Shown: positions 1 through 13,200 of the stretch, one piece after another
Numbering within the stretch: the stretch's first letter is position 1
How the letters are laid out: each line of letters begins with the position of its first letter
Source: Gymnorhina tibicen
Lineage: Eukaryota > Chordata > Aves > Passeriformes > Artamidae
DNA: 64,000 nucleotides
Assembly: GCA_013399875.1 (NCBI GenBank)
Contig: VXAZ01006320.1
Span: 523,148-587,147 of the forward strand
Reading direction: 5' to 3'
The notes under the pieces: model-generated
Database searches by the model: none
Told to the model about the DNA's origin: nothing
What the model saw: the letters and a program-made list of their open reading frames with translations, nothing else
Program-made: the position numbers and the translations under genes

Positions 1-3000
1 GCATAAAAATCCCAGAAAGGGTCACAGAGAAAGATACAAAACCCCATAAAAGTAGCTGACAATGCTTTAAAACAACTATTTAGAGCAATATGTATTACGG
101 CCTTCTTCGTTAAAGGGATTTTGAGCTGCTGCAGATCAAGGATGGATCATAATTCATTCTGCAGTGAATTATATTTTGGTCTTTGTAAGAAGCTGGGGTG
201 AGGGGATACATTCCCTTCCTCTATCTCAGAGGCAAATTTTTTTAATCAAAACATTATCCTAATGCTTTTTCCCAAGTTCCTCATCATTCCTCATGCTAGC
301 TGCAACCTCTAATGCTGCTAACTTACGGTTTCTCAAGTCACAGCGTGCAAGCAATAGAAACCTCCGACATCTGAAATAGTGTTTCACTGTAATGGTAAAG
401 TAAGTGAGTGTATAGGTGACTTAATCTTCTACAAAATCTAACTTCTGGAAAAGCTTTTAAATCACAAAGTTACTGTACTGGTGTATAAAAAGCAGAATAT
501 ACTGTCAGCTGTAATAAGAAAATAAAATGTACTCTGTGGCACTTCCATCTTCTCCAGCAAGAGGCATCAGATTATTTCTAAGGATCCCCAAATGTCCCAG
601 GAGAGAGCTAAAAGGTTCTCAAATACACAGGAGAAGACCTGGACAACCTGGAACTCTTCAGTTCCTAAGACACAGAAGTTCATAACTAGAGGACACTGAC
701 ACCAAACTGCTGAGTAATTTGTATCTCTTGGCTGTAAGAAGCAGCAAGACAAGAGGACCTACTCCCATTATCATTGGTGGATCACCCTAAGGCTGAAATA
801 TATTTAGTCCACAGTAGACTGGCAAGTCCCTGAAGAGTTCCTTTGATTCCCTAGAGGTGGGTTTCCTCTCTTTCCTACCACTCATGTGATATTGTAGTGA
901 GATTTATGCAGAGAGGTCACAAGGCCAGTGGAGTTGGTAATGAGATTACCTTGGAGCAGCCCAGGAGTTTCATAGCTCTGATCATGTGGAGACCTATTGG
1001 ACCAGTCCTAAACCAAGAAGGCCAGCAAACAGCTTTCCAAACATTTAGCGTCTGGATTTAAAATCATACATTTAATTTAACTAGTGAAACTCTCTCACCA
1101 AGTCTACCTTTGCCACATGAACAACACACTACAGAACTGCAGGTACAACCAGTGTTTGTGGTAAGAATAAAAGAGGGACTCAAGTAGGAAAAAACTCGTG
1201 CAACCCTAGGATACAAGATGATCAGAGGAATAGGAAGAAGAATTTCCAACAAGCAAAATAGAGGCTAGAATCTGAAAAATCTTCAAACTTAGCAGAAGAA
1301 AGCCAACAGTATTCACAAAAGCTATGTTCTTTGTAGACTACTACCAAATCAAAGGGCATAAGTTTCTCGTGTTACAGAACAGACTTTACTGATGAAAAAC
1401 CCAATACACTACTGAAAAAGTCTGCCAGGTTGTTTTTCTTTATAGCACTTTTTACGACACTGTCAAGAGTCATGATAAAATTATAGAAATTAAATGCAAG
1501 TAAAAATACCAATGACTTTTACTTCACTACTCATTTAGATGGATTAGAGGACTTCCCCTCACACAAGCAACATGATATTATTGTATCACCTTTTGACTAA
1601 TCCTCTGTCAGGCTATCTAAAATTATCAACTCTTTGTTTTGCAACTTTGCTTCTTATCCTTTCATCCGCTAATTAGCTTTCCAGCCTCCCATCTTCTGTC
1701 TAACACGGTCAAAATATATCAACTTCCAGGTTATTTTTTACACATTTATTCTGACCAGTATCCCGTAGCACGCAGCACAAGTGCTGCCTTATGATGCCTC
1801 CCGTTTCTCCTGACAAGCAGGATGTTGCTCCACAGACTTAAAAGCTAAACTGGCTTTCAGGAGTTGCTGAAAGAGCTGCTTTCAGATCCATTTCACTTTT
1901 TTAAGTAGATATTTTTAAAAATTTAAACAGTGCAAGTCTCAGATAGAACATTAACTTGCTTCCCAGATTTTCTCACAGAGGAACTATTGTGTTTTTTCTA
2001 ATCCACAGACATTAAATCAGGAAATACATGCACGATATCCAATTTCAGAACTACTAAAGCTGGCAGGGCCCAGAAATGCAATCCGTACTGACTAGCTGAA
2101 ACTGGAAAAGGTCATCTCCATAGCTCGCTACATGGTAAACACGGAGAACATCCAAACTCCAACCACAACCCTTACACTGATGAAAACTTAAAAACCTCAG
2201 AACATTCCCCTACAACATGATGCAAACCATAATAAGTGCAAAAACACCCTCTCCCTCTAACCGCTATAAGAAGGCAAAGGGAAAAAATAAATTTAACATA
2301 CTCACTGCCTACTGCTCTAAAGAAGAAAAAAATAAGTGACACCAACGCCTTGCAGCAAAGCATGTTTACTTCCCTGAAGAAATAAAAAATAATGAGTAGA
2401 AGTGCAACACAAAGAAGGCATGAACAGAAGAGAAATATAAGGAAGTATAAGAGTTTTACTATCTGCTGAAAGGGACAGGGAACAGCAATCAGAATATCCT
2501 GATTACTCTCACCCCGGTCACCTCGCAAGCAGAAATACCAGCAGGCAACTACTTGTCTGACAGTGACAGCTGGCTCAAGTACCAAAAAGTGCCCCTGTTT
2601 TTATTAGCAGATAGTAGCCGAAAGTTTCGTTTGGATTCACAAGAAATTAATATGAATTCTTCCGTCCATATTCCACACCCCGTTTGCTGAAAAAACAAGC
2701 AACCTTACCATATACGTTTTATCTGAAAATGGAGAAAGACAGTAAATGCTAAGCTAAGGAAGACTTTTAGCAAGAATATATGTCTGTTTCTACCACAACT
2801 GGTCAAACTATTAGAAATACATGTTACTGTTTGCTCAACATCTCTGTGCTAGGTTCTTGCAATTAGAAATGAAGACTGACGTTCTCTTGCTATTCTTTCC
2901 CCAAGACAGTGAAACATTTCATGATTAAAATTTCTGAAAACGCAAGAAACAGATCATTAAAAGCAATTCCAGAGCAAACACATTTTATAAGCACTGAGGT

Positions 3001-5568
3001 GACAGAAAACTTTTAGCTTCAAAGAAAACCAGTGGTACATATGTGCTAGTATCAGGCACTTCCCTCCTTTACCTATGTGCCAAACATGCTTCATTTATCC
3101 CATGAAGACAAACAATGCCACTTCTTCACAAAAACACATCTACTGACCCAAATTACACACGGGTTAAGGCTGAGTGAAAAATAAAAACTGATGATAAAGA
3201 AGTGAATAGCTGTAAGATGCAAGGTATGCTGCAAGTAGAAGTACTGCAGAATTCGTGAATCTAATAGCAGCACTACGAGCAATTACCGAGGAAAGCCATT
3301 GCAAGGAAAGTGGAAAATGACTGTTGTTATTACTGCACAAAGCAGACAATATCTATGTATAAAAAGATTTCCAAGAAAATAAACACAATAATGGCAATAA
3401 GTGACTAGAAGAGACTCTGCATCCAAGCATTCTGCAGAAAATGGAGAACAGAGTAACCAAACCATTAAGCAGACTATTAATAAGACATTCAAGTCAATAA
3501 CTAAGCTTCTTAGACTTATTCTATGATCTCCAGTTCATACTGCTTAATTGTAAATCCAATCTCTTCTGTGAGCAGAAACACACCAGCTTTACTGGAGGGA
3601 AAAAAAAGAAAAAAAATCACTCAGAAATCCAAGAAAACAAACCCCATTTGAACATATTTTCGAATTACTAATTCTAGAGCAGTCTTTCCATCATTCTGGC
3701 TGCAGCTATTCATCCCACTGTTCTAGATGCAGCTATTTCTATATATGAGTTTTATTATGTATTACTTCTGCAAAAAAATTAATTTCTAATTTCTTACTTG
3801 CTATGACAGGAGGCAAATCTAAGGTAAAATACGCTACCTCAGAGCTACACAAAATTCTCTCCTGAAGCTTCCTCCTCTGAAGTCATCTTCCAACATCAAG
3901 TTTTAATGGTGAAATAAGCATCACCAAGCAAAGCCATGACATACACTCAAAATGTTTTACTGGACTATTCGATCACACAAACTCTGGCAGATTAAGCTTT
4001 GTCAAGACTTCTACGTCCAAACATTTGAACTTATTATTTAAATGAAAGTGTAGATCTCTAGCTAAATTTGCAGGTATACGGAAACTGGAGTAATTCAAAA
4101 GACTGCCTAATCAAGAGACACTGACTGGTTTATCATTACATTTTTTCCAGGACTTCCATATTACAGGGTTAAAGTGATTCCCTTTAAGCATCCCAATAAC
4201 ATTTTACCAATTAGCACTGAAACTTCTGAGCTAATTCCCTACATATGTATAGCTTTACACAGAACGTGGTATTTACAAAACGTTTATATGCAATATAGCT
4301 AAACAAGATAAAAGTAAATGTATAATGATGACCTCATCTACTCTCTACAAAGACAGATGTGCCTGCACCTTACTGCCCCGAAACCTCACAGCAGAAAATC
4401 TAACACACAGCTAACACCCCTCTGGGCTCCCTTCCCCCATCTCCAGCCTCAGCTTTTTGCAGGGCAATTTCTTAGCTGAGGATTTGTCTAGTTACACCTG
4501 CAACTCAGTTAAACTCTGGTGAAAAGTCACCCCTGCAAGCCCCTCCCCCAAGGTACATCTACCCAGCAGACCCTGCACTAACCACGGCTCATGCAGAAAA
4601 ACAGGAGCTTATCTTTTAATTCGGGGCCTTGGGTAACGCAGCAAATGAGAGCATTCACTCACATCTCAACAGCGCGCATTCCAAGGAATCTGTACCCTTA
4701 GAAAGTCACCACAGGAGAGGAGGGCATTGCTGAGCAACTTCGGTGTGGACAAACTAACTACAAAGCTGCTTGAACTTGTGCACATATTTAATAACCCTAC
4801 GAATCAAAACTATCACCTCTACAACACTTGTAGCAGGAACTAATTTCCAAAATCCATTCACATGGATAGCGATTTCACTGGAAAACAATAGGTAAAACAG
4901 ACCTTTCAAACACGGAGCTATACAACCCCCAAAGATCTACCTACTATTTTGCAGGAAGAGTCACAGTTTTTGTAGAGGTTGTAAATGTGACACTGAACTC
5001 TAGCAAGTCATGATTAAAAGATAGTAATTAATGGACTGTACAAAAAAAAGAAAGTTAACTTTAAAAAGAGATATCTTAACAAACGTTCATAAGGCTAGTG
5101 AAATGTTACCATGGAAAAAACAAGTTTACAGCAGTAAGCATCTCTGCTTTAGCTAGGGAAACACTTTGTTGAGACTTCGATTTATTCAACAAGCCTCAGC
5201 TGTATGCTGTAGTAGATCCTCCTACATGCACTTTCATAAAGCAGATCTGAGCTTGCAAGATACCACGCTGCAAGCAGCGCTTATCCACAGCCAGCCAAGC
5301 GTCTCCAGAAACAAACATTCCCTCATTTTGCTACAAACAGCTGGGGAAACTTTTTTTTTCCGCCTGGGACACACCTCTGAGCACGGTCACTCTTCCCACC
5401 CACCCACCACATAAGACACACACACACACACATTTTAACCAGCATCACGTTCCACTCATCCAGCGCGGTTTGCAGCGGTACCAACGCAACCTCGGCTCTG
5501 TCCCCACACTACAGCACTTTTTTTCCCCATCCACACAAGGGCTCCTCGGAGTCTTTCCGCCGCTGTAC
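1..5568 (-). other. TNRC6B: Probable first intron of TNRC6B (5' part of the gene)
   Basis: This AT-rich stretch lies downstream, on the minus strand, of the CpG-island promoter at 5.4-7.3 kb. I see no long conserved reading frame and no recognisable TNRC6B coding exon; the open frames present, including a 137-codon one at 2172-2585, look like chance. Reading it as TNRC6B intron 1 rests on gene order: FAM83F and GRAP2 lie to the right in the same orientation, as in human, where TNRC6B follows FAM83F and starts with a non-coding first exon and very long introns. A short CA repeat sits at 5416-5432. The stretch could instead be intergenic if the real first exon splices differently. Confidence 0.45.
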
Positions 5569-7260
5569 CTCCTGCCCGGCCTGGGTGATCCGGCGGGCGG
5601 GCGGCTCTTCCCCGGGGCCCTGTGCGGAGCCGGAGGGGGCGGCGGGGGGCACGGGGGCGCAGCCGCGGCGAGCGGCGGCCGCACGTGAGCCGAGGAGGGG
5701 GCGGCGCTCACCCGGCTGTGCCCCGGGACAGGCACTCGNNNNNNNNNNNNNNNNNNNNNNNNNNNNNNNNNNNNNNNNNNNNNNNNNNNNNNNNNNNNNN
5801 NNNNNNNNNNNNNNNNNNNNNNNNNNNNNNNNNNNNNNNNNNNNNNNNNNNNNNNNNNNNNNNNNNNNNNNNNNNNNNNNNNNNNNNNNNNNNNNNNNNN
5901 NNNNNNNNNNNNNNNNNNNNNNNNNNNNNNNNNNNNNNNNNNNNNNNNNNNNNNNNNNNNNNNNNNNNNNNNNNNNNNNNNNNNNNNNNNNNNNNNNNNN
6001 NNNNNNNNNNNNNNNNNNNNNNNNNNNNNNNNNNNNNNNNNNNNNNNNNNNNNNNNNNNNNNNNNNNNNNNNNNNNNNNNNNNNNNNNNNNNNNNNNNNN
6101 NNNNNNNNNNNNNNNNNNNNNNNNNNNNNNNNNNNNNNNNNNNNNNNNNNNNNNNNNNNNNNNNNNNNNNNNNNNNNNNNNNNNNNNNNNNNNNNNNNNN
6201 NNNNNNNNNNNNNNNNNNNNNNNNNNNNNNNNNNNNNNNNNNNNNNNNNNNNNNNNNNNNNNNNNNNNNNNNNNNNNNNNNNNNNNNNNNNNNNNNNNNN
6301 NNNNNNNNNNNNNNNNNNNNNNNNNNNNNNNNNNNNNNNNNNNNNNNNNNNNNNNNNNNNNNNNNNNNNNNNNNNNNNNNNNNNNNNNNNNNNNNNNNNN
6401 NNNNNNNNNNNNNNNNNNNNNNNNNNNNNNNNNNNNNNNNNNNNNNNNNNNNNNNNNNNNNNNNNNNNNNNNNNNNNNNNNNNNNNNNNNNNNNNNNNNN
6501 NNNNNNNNNNNNNNNNNNNNNCACTGGCTCCCGCCCCTCCTTCCTCTGCCAGTTGGCTGTGAGATTTGCCCCTTAAATGGGGCACTCGCTCGCCCGCTTC
6601 TACTTGTCCCGCCCTTCCGCCCTACGGATTGGGCTGTGGGTCGCACCCTCCGACTCCATTAGCGAAGAAATGTGCCCGTTACACCATAACGGCGCGGAAT
6701 CCCGCCCACCGAGCCGCTCTCCTCGGCGGCCCCTGGGACCCTCCTCAGCCGAGGCAAGGTTACGTCAGTGTGTTCACTCATTTGCCGGCCGCACGGGTGG
6801 GGCGCCGTGATGGGCGCAGGCGATAGCAGGAATGGCCGCAGCTACGGCCGTTCGGCGGCGCCGCGACACCGCACCGACGCCACTCTGCCCGCCCTCCCCA
6901 GCCACATCTACGCTTCGCCCCGCCCCTGCACGTGCACGCCAGACAACTATTGGGCAGAGTAGGCGTCAATCGTGCAACTCGCGAAGCTCATTGGTCGGAA
7001 CCCGACGCCTGCGCAGCCAACCGGCGACCGCCCCCCCCCGGTGTCACCCGCCGGATGACGCAGCAACCGTGAGCTGGGGGGGGTAGGGAAAGGCAGAGTC
7101 GAGGCTTTGATTGGTTGGTTTCACTGTCAATCGCCCTGGTGGGAGGACGGTGGGCGGGGCAATGGCGCGTGCCCGCCGCGCCCCACGTGGCCTGGGCAGC
7201 TGCGCACGTGACGGGGGCCCACGACCGGGAAAACTTGTGGAAAAGGGATTTGTGGTGACC
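5445..7260 (-). promoter_or_regulatory. TNRC6B: CpG-island promoter, probably TNRC6B 5' end
   Basis: Sequence on both sides of the assembly gap is GC-rich and full of CpG, unlike its AT-rich neighbours. The right half contains four inverted CCAAT boxes (ATTGG at 6628, 6949, 6990 and 7110), a CRE-like TACGTCA at 6761, an ATGACGCA at 7055, an NRF1-like site at 7006-7016, a GC box at 7151-7160 and CACGTG E-boxes at 6929, 7184 and 7205, with another at 5682 left of the gap. The CCAAT boxes read correctly on the minus strand. Minus-strand GT donors that could end a non-coding exon 1 lie after 5712 (CCGG then GTGAGC) and 5569 (GGAG then GTACAG). No TATA box is evident, so this looks like a dispersed housekeeping promoter. 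That it is a promoter is well supported; the gene name is inferred from synteny. Plus-strand transcription from the same island cannot be excluded. Confidence 0.6.
5739..6521. other. Assembly gap (783 N) inside the CpG island
   Basis: A run of 783 undetermined bases is flanked on both sides by extremely GC-rich sequence. Loss of very GC-rich promoters is a common failure of bird assemblies. The gap probably hides the transcription start and much of exon 1. Open reading frames drawn across it are meaningless. Confidence 0.99.
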
Positions 7261-10200
7261 ACAGTGTCATTCCTAAATGTAATCGGTACAAATACACGCT
7301 GATCTTCATTATCCGTGGAGCGGGCCGAGCCAGAAACAGGGCTGCGGGAGTGGTCGGTGGGAGGCTGAGGCAGAAGCAGGCCCGGGGACGGTTTCCTGGG
7401 ATGTGGTGTGAAGGCCGGGAGGAGCTGCAGCCACCTGAGCCCTGGGGCTGGAAGCGTCTGCAGAGCAGGTGTGGGTCAGCACTGCTGCATCTCAGAGCGG
7501 GAAGGACAAAAACGGGAGGTATATAACCAGGAGCTGCATGGCACAAAGGATTAACAGAGCAGAAGAGCAGGGCCAGAGGAGCATTGGGGTCTCCAAAAGT
7601 GACACAGAAAGCACTGAGGGGAATACACAGATAACAGAAGCATGTGGAGCATAAACTGGGAGCAAGAGGTTATCCTTGCTTGTACCTAATTTCTATGCTC
7701 GTTCTCATTCTCCTTACTCTCCAGTGTATTTGAAGGCTGCTGTTCCATTGACGAGTGTCACTTCCTGACCTCGCCCAGGGCTGCATGCCAGTGCAATGTT
7801 TCCATTTGATCTCCTCCGGAGAATCCTGTTACAACCTGATCAGCAGAACCGTGGAGCAGCTGAAAGTGCCGTTTTGGTGCCGAAGAGAGAACTCTGGAAA
7901 TGTGATGTGCCTGTCACCTTAGTCAACAGGCCTGTGGGTGTTCGGTGAAAACGTGCTCTGTCTCGGAAGAGCCACAGAGCCCTTCACAGGTTAGTCACCA
8001 GCAGGAGGGACAGCTGCCAGCGCAGCAAAGCCGTGTGTGCTAGTGGCACAGACAGCAGGCAAGATCCATGCAAACTCGGGCTACACAAGTCAGTAAAGAG
8101 CAGTGAATCTTTTGATGGCTTCTCCATTCAGTAATGGTAATTGATTTTTACATTGATTAGTGGGAAAAGAGCCCCATTAATATGAATAAGACTTCATACT
8201 GGATACGTACATACTTGTTACTGTAGTGCTGTAAGGAATGCAAAAGGCTCTGTATAAATCAATATGAATTAGTAATATAACTTTTGGATGCACTTTGCCT
8301 CTCTTCCTCATTGTTTATTCAGTGTGTGGGAACTGTCTGTATCCTGTCTATCCCCATGTATTTTTCATGATGTAAGCAGAAATCACTAATACACCAAGAG
8401 TTCAGGTTGCACACTTTGGGAGAGAAGGATCTGTCCAAGATGCTGACCTTGTCTTTGCCATAAGTAAAAAAGTAGTAAAATAATTTCCCTCTCTAAATTC
8501 TCTTTTCCCCTTATTTGTGTTCTTTTGTGAGTGTTCCTTCCTATGTTTTGCTCACGGTTTTCGTGTGCTTGGGGCAGGTGAAGGAAAATGATTTGTTTTG
8601 CATAAGCCTAGGGAATTTTCATGTGCTCCTCCGAATTTTCATTTCGGAGGAGCAAAAGATACCACTCTCCATTATCCCTGTAGTTTCACACTACAAAACA
8701 AATTTGAACTGTAGAAAGCAAGCAGATTTTGTTGGTTTGGCTGAAGTTATAGTGGATGACTCAGGAGTTCCCACCCAGGTTCACTTGTGGATTTGAAAGG
8801 AATCACAGCTCCCAGCCAGGTTCTGGTTCTCATAAAGTCCAAATGCTTAGGAACAAAATAGTTCTTGCTGTTTTTTTCATACCTCCCCACTACCAATCCT
8901 ATCCAAAAAATGGAACAAAGTTGAACAGTGAAATTGCATTTTTTCAGCCACTGGATGTCAGTATTACACTACCACTGTGGGGCCTTTCCAGGTGCTGAGA
9001 AAGGCTGGCAATCTTTGGGGTGAGAGTCTTTCCGCTCTGATAGAGAAGTGATGAGAAAAACCACTGCAGCTTTGGGGAGTGGTCCCACTTCAGTAGGAGT
9101 GTGCCCTTTGGCTTCTGCAGAAACACGCTGGGACCCTGCCTGCAGGCATCCCAAGCATCAAACCTCACACAGATTGTAGCCAGCCAGCCAGCCAGACTTC
9201 AGTGTTTGGGTCAATCCCACAGCCTTTTGACTCTTATGTTACGAAAAGACATCATCTCTTCTTCTCTAAAATTAAGTTTACTTGTTATAAATACTGCGTC
9301 TGACAGGGATACAGTCTAGAAAAAGCCTGCATGAAGGGACTTCTCTAAACAAAGTGTGCTACCAGCTTGGGATAATTCTGAATGCAGGAATGAGAGAGGA
9401 CAAGAATTTAGAAACAGCTTTGATATTTGGAATTTGTAGTTAGGGTTTTTGAGATCAGACACTGGCTTATTATTTCCAAAAGTGCCACGACATGCTAGGT
9501 TTTTAAATCAATGTACCCAAATGAACTCTGGATAGTCAGTCACTAAAAACTACTGAAATTTTTAGAAAAGGTCTTTGCTAACCCTGCCTTTTTTTTCTGC
9601 TTTGGATGCCCTAAGCAGCAGCTGTCTTGTGGACACAGAAAGGAACCAACTACTTACCTGCATAGTGATTAAGAGAAAGGTTACTTTTTGGAAAGCCACA
9701 GTCAAGTGTGTGCTAATGCTCTTTATGGTGCCCCATGTTTAAGTGTTTTCACGTGAAATGTGACATTTAACATGTGATATAATGCTGTGCTTTATCTGTG
9801 TCTAAAATGCAGGCAGCACTGGAAAAGAAGATTGCTGTTGTTTAAAAGATGATTCATAAAAAAGTAGTAGAAGAATTGATGTTCTCTTGTTCTATAGAAA
9901 CACAGGCTGATTAGATTATTTGCTTACTTACATCTTTCCCCTGGAAGCTGCTTTTTAATCCATCCTTTTCCTAGAAGACTTCAGGGAAGTTTCAGCAGGC
10001 ATATGGCATCAATATATGAGGGGAGTAAAACATAAATATTTACAAAGATTTTAATCCTGTTTAAATACCAATTATCCTTATTTAAAAGTATTTATCCTAA
10101 TAATTACTTTCAGCAGAGACACCTGCTAAGAATTCAGCATTTCCTGTTTCCTTCAGTTGAGTGGTGAGAAGTTTTCTCAGCCATTCTTGTGCATCCTTCA

Positions 10201-13200
10201 TAGAACTTTTCAGGGAACAAGCAAGAGAGAGGAAGTAATACTTCATATGCCTGGGAGCTGTAAAAATGGGGATAGAAAAAAGGAATTTGTGTTTAAAATA
10301 GAGAAGAGCAGATTTCAACACAATTATTTTTTCCTTTCTAAGCCACCCATAACAGCAAAGAAGAAACACAAAAGAGCAATTTAAGGAAAAAGAAAGTAAT
10401 GAATACTAGAATTAAATTAAATAGCAAGAGGAAATTAGGGAGATGTCAGATGTAATTTTCAAATTTGTATCTTGGTCATGTGATTAGTGTTAACATTCCT
10501 GCTTTACAAAAAAAACCCCGTAAAAATATCTTTAATGACTTTTAGTGCTCAGGACGTGAGCTTTAAGTCCCAGTCAGACACCTCCACATCTATAACTGTT
10601 CTTAATATAGTAGGCTTGTTTTGACATTACCTATTTTTACGTGTCATACCCAGGAAAGACATGCAGTTGCAATAGAAACGAGCAGTTTATGCCAGTCTTG
10701 GGCAAAGTCCCTAGCAGAAGTTTCAATTTGTTGTGCTGTCATGCTCACATTATATTGTTGGAAGGAAAAGGGAGAAAGAATTTTGTCAGCCCACAGCTAA
10801 AGGGAAAAAATTGTTAATATGATGGCAGTGGTTTTAAATAGAGAATAATTCATAATAAGACTTCGTTTTGTTTTTCCTGGAGGCAAAATTAAAACAATGC
10901 TTCATTAACATTATTTGAAGCTATTTTAAATACAGCTATTTTCAGCGAAACAATGCTAACATGTGGAGGTTTCTTAATGAAAAAACAGACAGGAAAATAT
11001 TTTGAAAAATATTGCAGTCTTTTATGCAGTCTCTTTTTGCCAATTTTTTTTCACTATGTTTAGTCCTGAAAGTGAACCAGCGTGCATATAGGAGTTATCA
11101 GCTAGCAGTTATGCTGAGCCTAGAAGTCATGCAGCTCTTCAGACAAGGTTTTAATTAACTTCTAACGTTCCCATTCCACCAATTTGGTTGGATCTATGAT
11201 ACTCAACACCAGCAGCAGCCTGTGCAAAACTGTTTTGAGTCATCTTTAGCTGAATCGAAATGGAAACTAATGTATAGGGAGGTGAAAGCAATTATAGCAT
11301 TTTATTGTTACAAGTCCACCTTCATCATCAGGACAGCATTAGAATTTTACAGCTAAACGTAGGGTTACTACTATAGGCACTTTCTTCCTTTATTCTCCAA
11401 GGTTCAGATCTACCTTGGAGTTTCTGTTTTTCCCAAGTTAGCTAGTTTCATGAGTAGTACTCATTTATGTACCTACTTATGTCACCCAGCTCCATCCCAG
11501 CAGAAAAATCAGGTTTTGAAGAAAAAAGAGGGCTGGGCACATTCCTGCCAGTTCCTTCCCTCTGCCGTAGGAGCTATAGTACATATATGCCCTTGCTCTT
11601 GCAAAAGGGAAATATCACATGTGTATGATCAATACTGATGCTGGGGAAAGCTCCCACCTGTCCTTCTACAGCAAACTCTTACTAGGACAGCAAGAGCATG
11701 GGATTATTTTTTGTTTCTTCAATCATTATTATTATTTTCTGGGAGTTGTATCTGTGTAGTAATTTAAGATGGCAGCTTTCCAAGGCTTTGCTGTGGTTCT
11801 AAATTAATTGAGTATGCTGTTTAATTTTTTAACTCAGGCTTTTTCCTCATATTCAAAAGGGCTCCCGTTGTTTTTTATTATTAATGAGATCAAAGCAAGC
11901 AGAATGGCTGCCATTTCTCCTTAATCTGGAAGCGAAACTATCCGTAGTGGAAAAGCGCAGTGCTGTCTGCACTTGTCAGCAGCACTGAAAGCAACACCAT
12001 CGGCAAAGCGTCTGCCTTTCTTTGGTCTGGTGAGCTGGGCACAGACAGTGAGCAGGAATAACCCTCTGCCAGAAAAACAGATGAGGAAACAAGGATGGCA
12101 CCTGCAGAACAGGGGACAGACTGAAGACTTACTGTGGGGTGGGGCAATGGAAGTGTGCAGAATCCAGGGCAGAAAACCGGAGGGGGGAAAATGCATGGGA
12201 AATTGTGCCTCCTCCAGGCAGCCCAGGTGAAAAAGAGAAAAAATAAAAGCAACAAAAAAACCAACCACAAAAGTTGCTATCAGTTTTGATTAGGAATTTA
12301 AAGATACAATATGACTATTTGTATTCTCATACGCTCTGGAATGCGTTGAGAGAATGTATTATTCCCCCTTCACGGCTTCCTTCCCAAAGTTTCCAAAACC
12401 GGTGTTTTGTGGAGAAGCATACAGTTATATTTTTATAAAAACCAACCAAAAAATAAAACCTCACCAGAAACCCCATGCATATCTGAGTTTTAACTGGACA
12501 CTGACACTTGCAAAGGGCCCAGGGTCCAGGGTAGCAGGACCCAAGGGCAGAAAGCAAGAATAATTCTGGAAGGGAGCATCATCAGTAAGAGGAGGAAAAA
12601 ACCTGCTGAAAGACAACATAAAACTGAGCTTGGTAGAAAAATGTGGTAACTGAAAGTCTCAGTGCAAGGCAGAATGAAGGTGATGGTGGGAAAAATGCGG
12701 GGAAGATCTTATGTGGCAGGGAGTGGGAAGCTCCCTGGGAGGTTTCTTGGCTGGCGGGCCAGCACTGCGCGCAGAAGGGCGTGTTCTGTGCCCGGCCGGA
12801 GCTCTCGGGAGCTGCACTCTCCTCCCAGCCCCGATCAGCTGCAGGGCAGCCCTGGCCAAGAAGGATCTGCGTGGGGAGGCAGGAGGGAGATGACGACAGC
12901 AGCGGCTGCGAGTGCCAGGAGGAAGAGCTGCGAAGCAAAATGTCCCAGGGTCACCCCGTGTGAGGTGGTGTGAACCCTGAGGAAGGCGGCAGGAGCTGTT
13001 CCCATGATTTTGCCTCCAGCAGCTCGGGAACAAAGAGCAGCCACGCTGGGTGAGCCAAGCTCTTTTTTCTTTACTACTCAGAGCTGATTACTTGCAAACC
13101 CCGTGACTCACTCACCGTCCCAGCTCTGCTTCTGCAACAGTTAGCAGCAAAGTCAACCCAGGTTTGTAAGTGCGGCTTTCTGTGTCACCTCCTCCAGGGA

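Noticed and set aside
2172..2585. 137-codon minus-strand open frame
   Set aside because: Hydrophobic, Phe/Leu/Cys-rich translation typical of A-rich DNA read backwards; no domain, no splice support.
5445..6662. Several 310-360 codon open frames on both strands across the CpG island
   Set aside because: Most of each frame is the run of undetermined bases, and the flanks are GC-rich sequence that lacks stops by composition.
12582..13044. Overlapping 69-124 codon frames on both strands
   Set aside because: Mutually overlapping frames in a GC-rich patch with no recognisable domain; more likely a lack of stops from composition.
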